64,000 nt of DNA from JAPLIS01 sp963719415 (GTDB taxonomy: Bacteria > Babelota > Babeliae > Babelales > Vermiphilaceae): assembly GCA_963719415.1 (NCBI GenBank), contig OY970383.1, positions 310,001 through 374,000 of the forward strand, read 5' to 3'. The translations under genes were made by a program, and so were the position numbers. This document shows positions 62,141 through 64,000 of the stretch, in pieces. Within the stretch, counting starts at the first letter, position 1, and the number at the start of each line of letters is the position of its first letter. Below the pieces are notes generated by a model that was not told the origin of the DNA, ran no database searches, and saw nothing but the letters and a program-made list of their open reading frames with translations.

Positions 62141-63475
62141 TTATTTAAATAATCGCTTGAGTGGACCTGATTTCTTTAATAGTTTAACATATTGTCCCGT
62201 TTGTTCAAATCGCTCAATAAGAAAATCTACATCTGGAACCCGTACCCCCGCCCCTTTAGCTATTCTCTCTTTTCGTGAATCATTTAAAACCGCTGGCTCA
62301 AGTCGTTCTTTAAGCGTCATTGAATTGATAATAGACCTAAATTTTTTCAAATCACTTTCCCCTTTATGCAAGTCTTCTTGAGACAAGCGTATATCCCCCA
62401 TACCTGGCATATACTTCATAATTGAGGCTAACGATCCGATCTTATTCATCATATCCATCTGCTGAGCAAAGTCATTCAGTGTTATATTGCCCGACAATAG
62501 AGCATTTTCCATGCGATCTTGTTCTGAAGCTTTAATTTTATCTTCAACTCTTTCAAAAAGCGTCTGCAGATCGCCCATTCCTAAAATGCGACTTACGGCT
62601 CGCTCAGGATAAAATTGTTCAAGATTATCAATTTTTTCACCCACCCCTACAAAAGCAATCGGCTTTTTCAAGGAATAACGAAATGAAAATGCTGCTCCAC
62701 CGCGCGAATCACTATCCGTTTTGGTTAAAATAGCAAAATTAAATCCAATAGCATCATCAAAAGACTGGGCGACTTTCAAAGATTCTTGACCCGTCATTGA
62801 ATCTAAAACCAATACTTTATAGCGAGGAGTCATGAGCGCATCAATATCTTTTAATTCTTGCATCATTTGAGTATCAACATGCAGCCGACCTGCTGTATCC
62901 AACAAAAGCAACTCAAAACCCTTATTTTTATATTCAGCATATATTTCTCGAGCAGCTTCTACCGGATTACTACTTCGAGCGCGATAAAAAGATACATTCA
63001 TTTTTTTGGTAAGCTGCTCCAATTGATCTATTGCCGCTGGACGATAGAAGTCCACTGAAGCCACTAAAATTGAACGTTTTTTCCCTCGTTTTTCCGCTTG
63101 ACTCTGGACGTAATGAGCTAATTTTGCAACAGTAGTCGTTTTTCCTGATCCTTGCAGACCCAATACCATAACAACAGCTGGTATCTGAAAAGAAAAGGCT
63201 ACGCCGCTTTTTCCACCAAAAAAGGCTAAAAGCATATCGTGAACAACCTGTATTACTCGCTCACCTGGCTTTAAAGAATTAATAATTTTTTTACCAACTA
63301 TTTCTTTTTTAACCGAATCAATAAAAGCTTCAACCACGCTATATGGTACGTCAGCTTCTATCAGAGCTGAATGAACAGATTCAAGAGTTTCTTTAATATC
63401 CGCTTCTGAAATTTTTGTGTTTTGCGAAAAAGACGAAAAAACTGACGATATTTTCTGAGATAAAAAATCAAACAT
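62141..63475 (-). CDS. ffh: Signal recognition particle GTPase Ffh
   Basis: 444 residues. The N domain is followed by the G domain (GLQGSGKTTTVAKLA P-loop, DTAGRLHVD, TKTDSDSRGG) and the M domain, rich in Met (FAQQMDMMNKIGSLASIMKYMPGM). Ffh with 4.5S RNA takes nascent membrane proteins to FtsY and the Sec channel. It is the first gene of the ffh-rpsP-khpA-trmD-rplS group. The RNA partner was not seen in the window. Confidence 0.97.
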   Translation of the reverse strand: MFDFLSQKISSVFSSFSQNTKISEADIKETLESVHSALIEADVPYSVVEAFIDSVKKEIVGKKIINSLKPGERVIQVVHDMLLAFFGGKSGVAFSFQIPAVVMVLGLQGSGKTTTVAKLAHYVQSQAEKRGKKRSILVASVDFYRPAAIDQLEQLTKKMNVSFYRARSSNPVEAAREIYAEYKNKGFELLLLDTAGRLHVDTQMMQELKDIDALMTPRYKVLVLDSMTGQESLKVAQSFDDAIGFNFAILTKTDSDSRGGAAFSFRYSLKKPIAFVGVGEKIDNLEQFYPERAVSRILGMGDLQTLFERVEDKIKASEQDRMENALLSGNITLNDFAQQMDMMNKIGSLASIMKYMPGMGDIRLSQEDLHKGESDLKKFRSIINSMTLKERLEPAVLNDSRKERIAKGAGVRVPDVDFLIERFEQTGQYVKLLKKSGPLKRLFK

Positions 63476-63539
63476 ATATCTTTACCCTATTTTTCAAACA
63501 TACCCTACTACTAAGCCATACCCTATGCCAACGTCTGCT

Positions 63540-63605
63540 TTTATTCTGCTTTATAGTGTCGACTACAGTCAATTACACTCTTTATCAAACTTACTACTTT
63601 TGTCA
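63540..63605 (-). promoter_or_regulatory. Possible promoter of the ffh group
   Basis: On the minus strand, TTGACA (about 63600) and, closer to ffh, TTGACT and TATAAA (about 63556) occur in an AT-rich gap, but no pair has the ideal 17-base spacing. Weak evidence. Confidence 0.25.
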
Positions 63606-63733
63606 ATTTTACTCAATTTATTCTACTGTATTATATCTATTTCATGTAATTATGATTAAACTATCACTCTTTGAGCACAATAATTTAATTATAAATTTAT
63701 TTTTTCACCACTATTTAGTGAGACTTTATGGCG

Positions 63734-64000
63734 CTATTCTATGACAACTGCTTTATGAACATCATCAATCAAGCCCTTTAAAGTCTTTTGCTTATCCTCA
63801 ACTGCAGCCGTAAACCCTGCAATCAAAACCTTTTCTTTTTCCAGCTTTTCTATCATTCTCAACAAAAACTCAATATCTTCTTGGTCAACAGCATCACTTT
63901 TATTTTCTAAATGACAAAGTATTGTACAAGCGATAATCACGTTTTTTAAATGCACCTGAAGTTGCGGTCGAAAAGCATCATCAAACAATTGTATATGCTG
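63734..64000 (-). CDS. C-terminal end of an unknown protein, cut by window edge
   Basis: The frame is open to the last base; residues before the nominal TTG start at 63988 read QHIQ, so the true start lies beyond the window. The 88 visible residues are mainly helical and charged (EFLLRMIEKLEKEKVLIAGFT, KQKTLKGLIDDVHKAV) with two cysteines (ACTILCHLENK). No family recognised. Confidence 0.6.
   Translation of the reverse strand, partial: QHIQLFDDAFRPQLQVHLKNVIIACTILCHLENKSDAVDQEDIEFLLRMIEKLEKEKVLIAGFTAAVEDKQKTLKGLIDDVHKAVVIE

Noticed and set aside
1..64000. tRNA and rRNA genes
   Set aside because: Intergenic regions were scanned for GGTTCGAAT-type arms and cloverleaf ends; nothing convincing was found.

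Overview
The window is an AT-rich bacterial chromosome segment. Ten secreted delta-60 repeat paralogs, a secreted ankyrin protein, an AAA-ATPase/PD-(D/E)XK nuclease, a fused TrmD, a merged ribosomal super-operon and many small secreted orphans suggest a host-dependent, diderm bacterium. Candidatus Dependentiae (TM6) or a close relative fits best. This is inferred from gene content, not from a search. MurC and a YidC with a large periplasmic domain imply peptidoglycan and a Gram-negative envelope. UGA is used as a stop.

Layout. 2-16807 (+): a tandem array of ten paralogous secreted beta-propeller genes (first one cut by the window edge). Each has a signal peptide, a conserved AFDLNLxRK-like motif, a hypervariable repeat-rich linker and about seven delta-60 repeats; many have their own TATAAT promoter about 21-22 bases before the ATG. 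16808-17078: terminator plus two GC-rich 34-bp repeats. 17079-19796 (+): SbcC-like ATPase. 19937-24081 (-): ankyrin gene, AAA/nuclease gene, a decayed second copy of the ankyrin gene, and a small secreted protein.

24236-44731 (-): a continuous str-S10-spc-alpha ribosomal protein cluster running rpsL to rplQ, with tuf, fusA, secY, adk, map, infA, rpmJ and rpoA inside and a NifU-like gene at the end, closed by a strong hairpin. uL30 (rpmD) is absent. fusA carries two apparent frameshifts and tuf one near its start codon.

45360-53046: rseP (+), rplM (-), two small secreted orphans (-), then the (-) group yidC-recR-M24 peptidase homolog; the M24 protein has lost four of five metal ligands. 53310-55674 (+): MerR-type regulator and murC, the latter preceded by six 16-bp tandem repeats. 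55669-58566: a secreted orphan (-) and four small secreted proteins (+), three of them sharing a near-identical signal peptide and leader; between the last two lies a roughly 300-bp inverted-repeat-bounded element with palindromes and four 35-bp repeats related to those at 16867. 58659-63475 (-): lipoprotein, then rplS, trmD (fused to a second methyltransferase domain), khpA, rpsP and ffh, the usual ffh-rpsP-trmD-rplS operon without rimM. 63734-64000 (-): end of an unknown gene.

No rRNA, tRNA, CRISPR array or insertion sequence with a transposase was found by eye.
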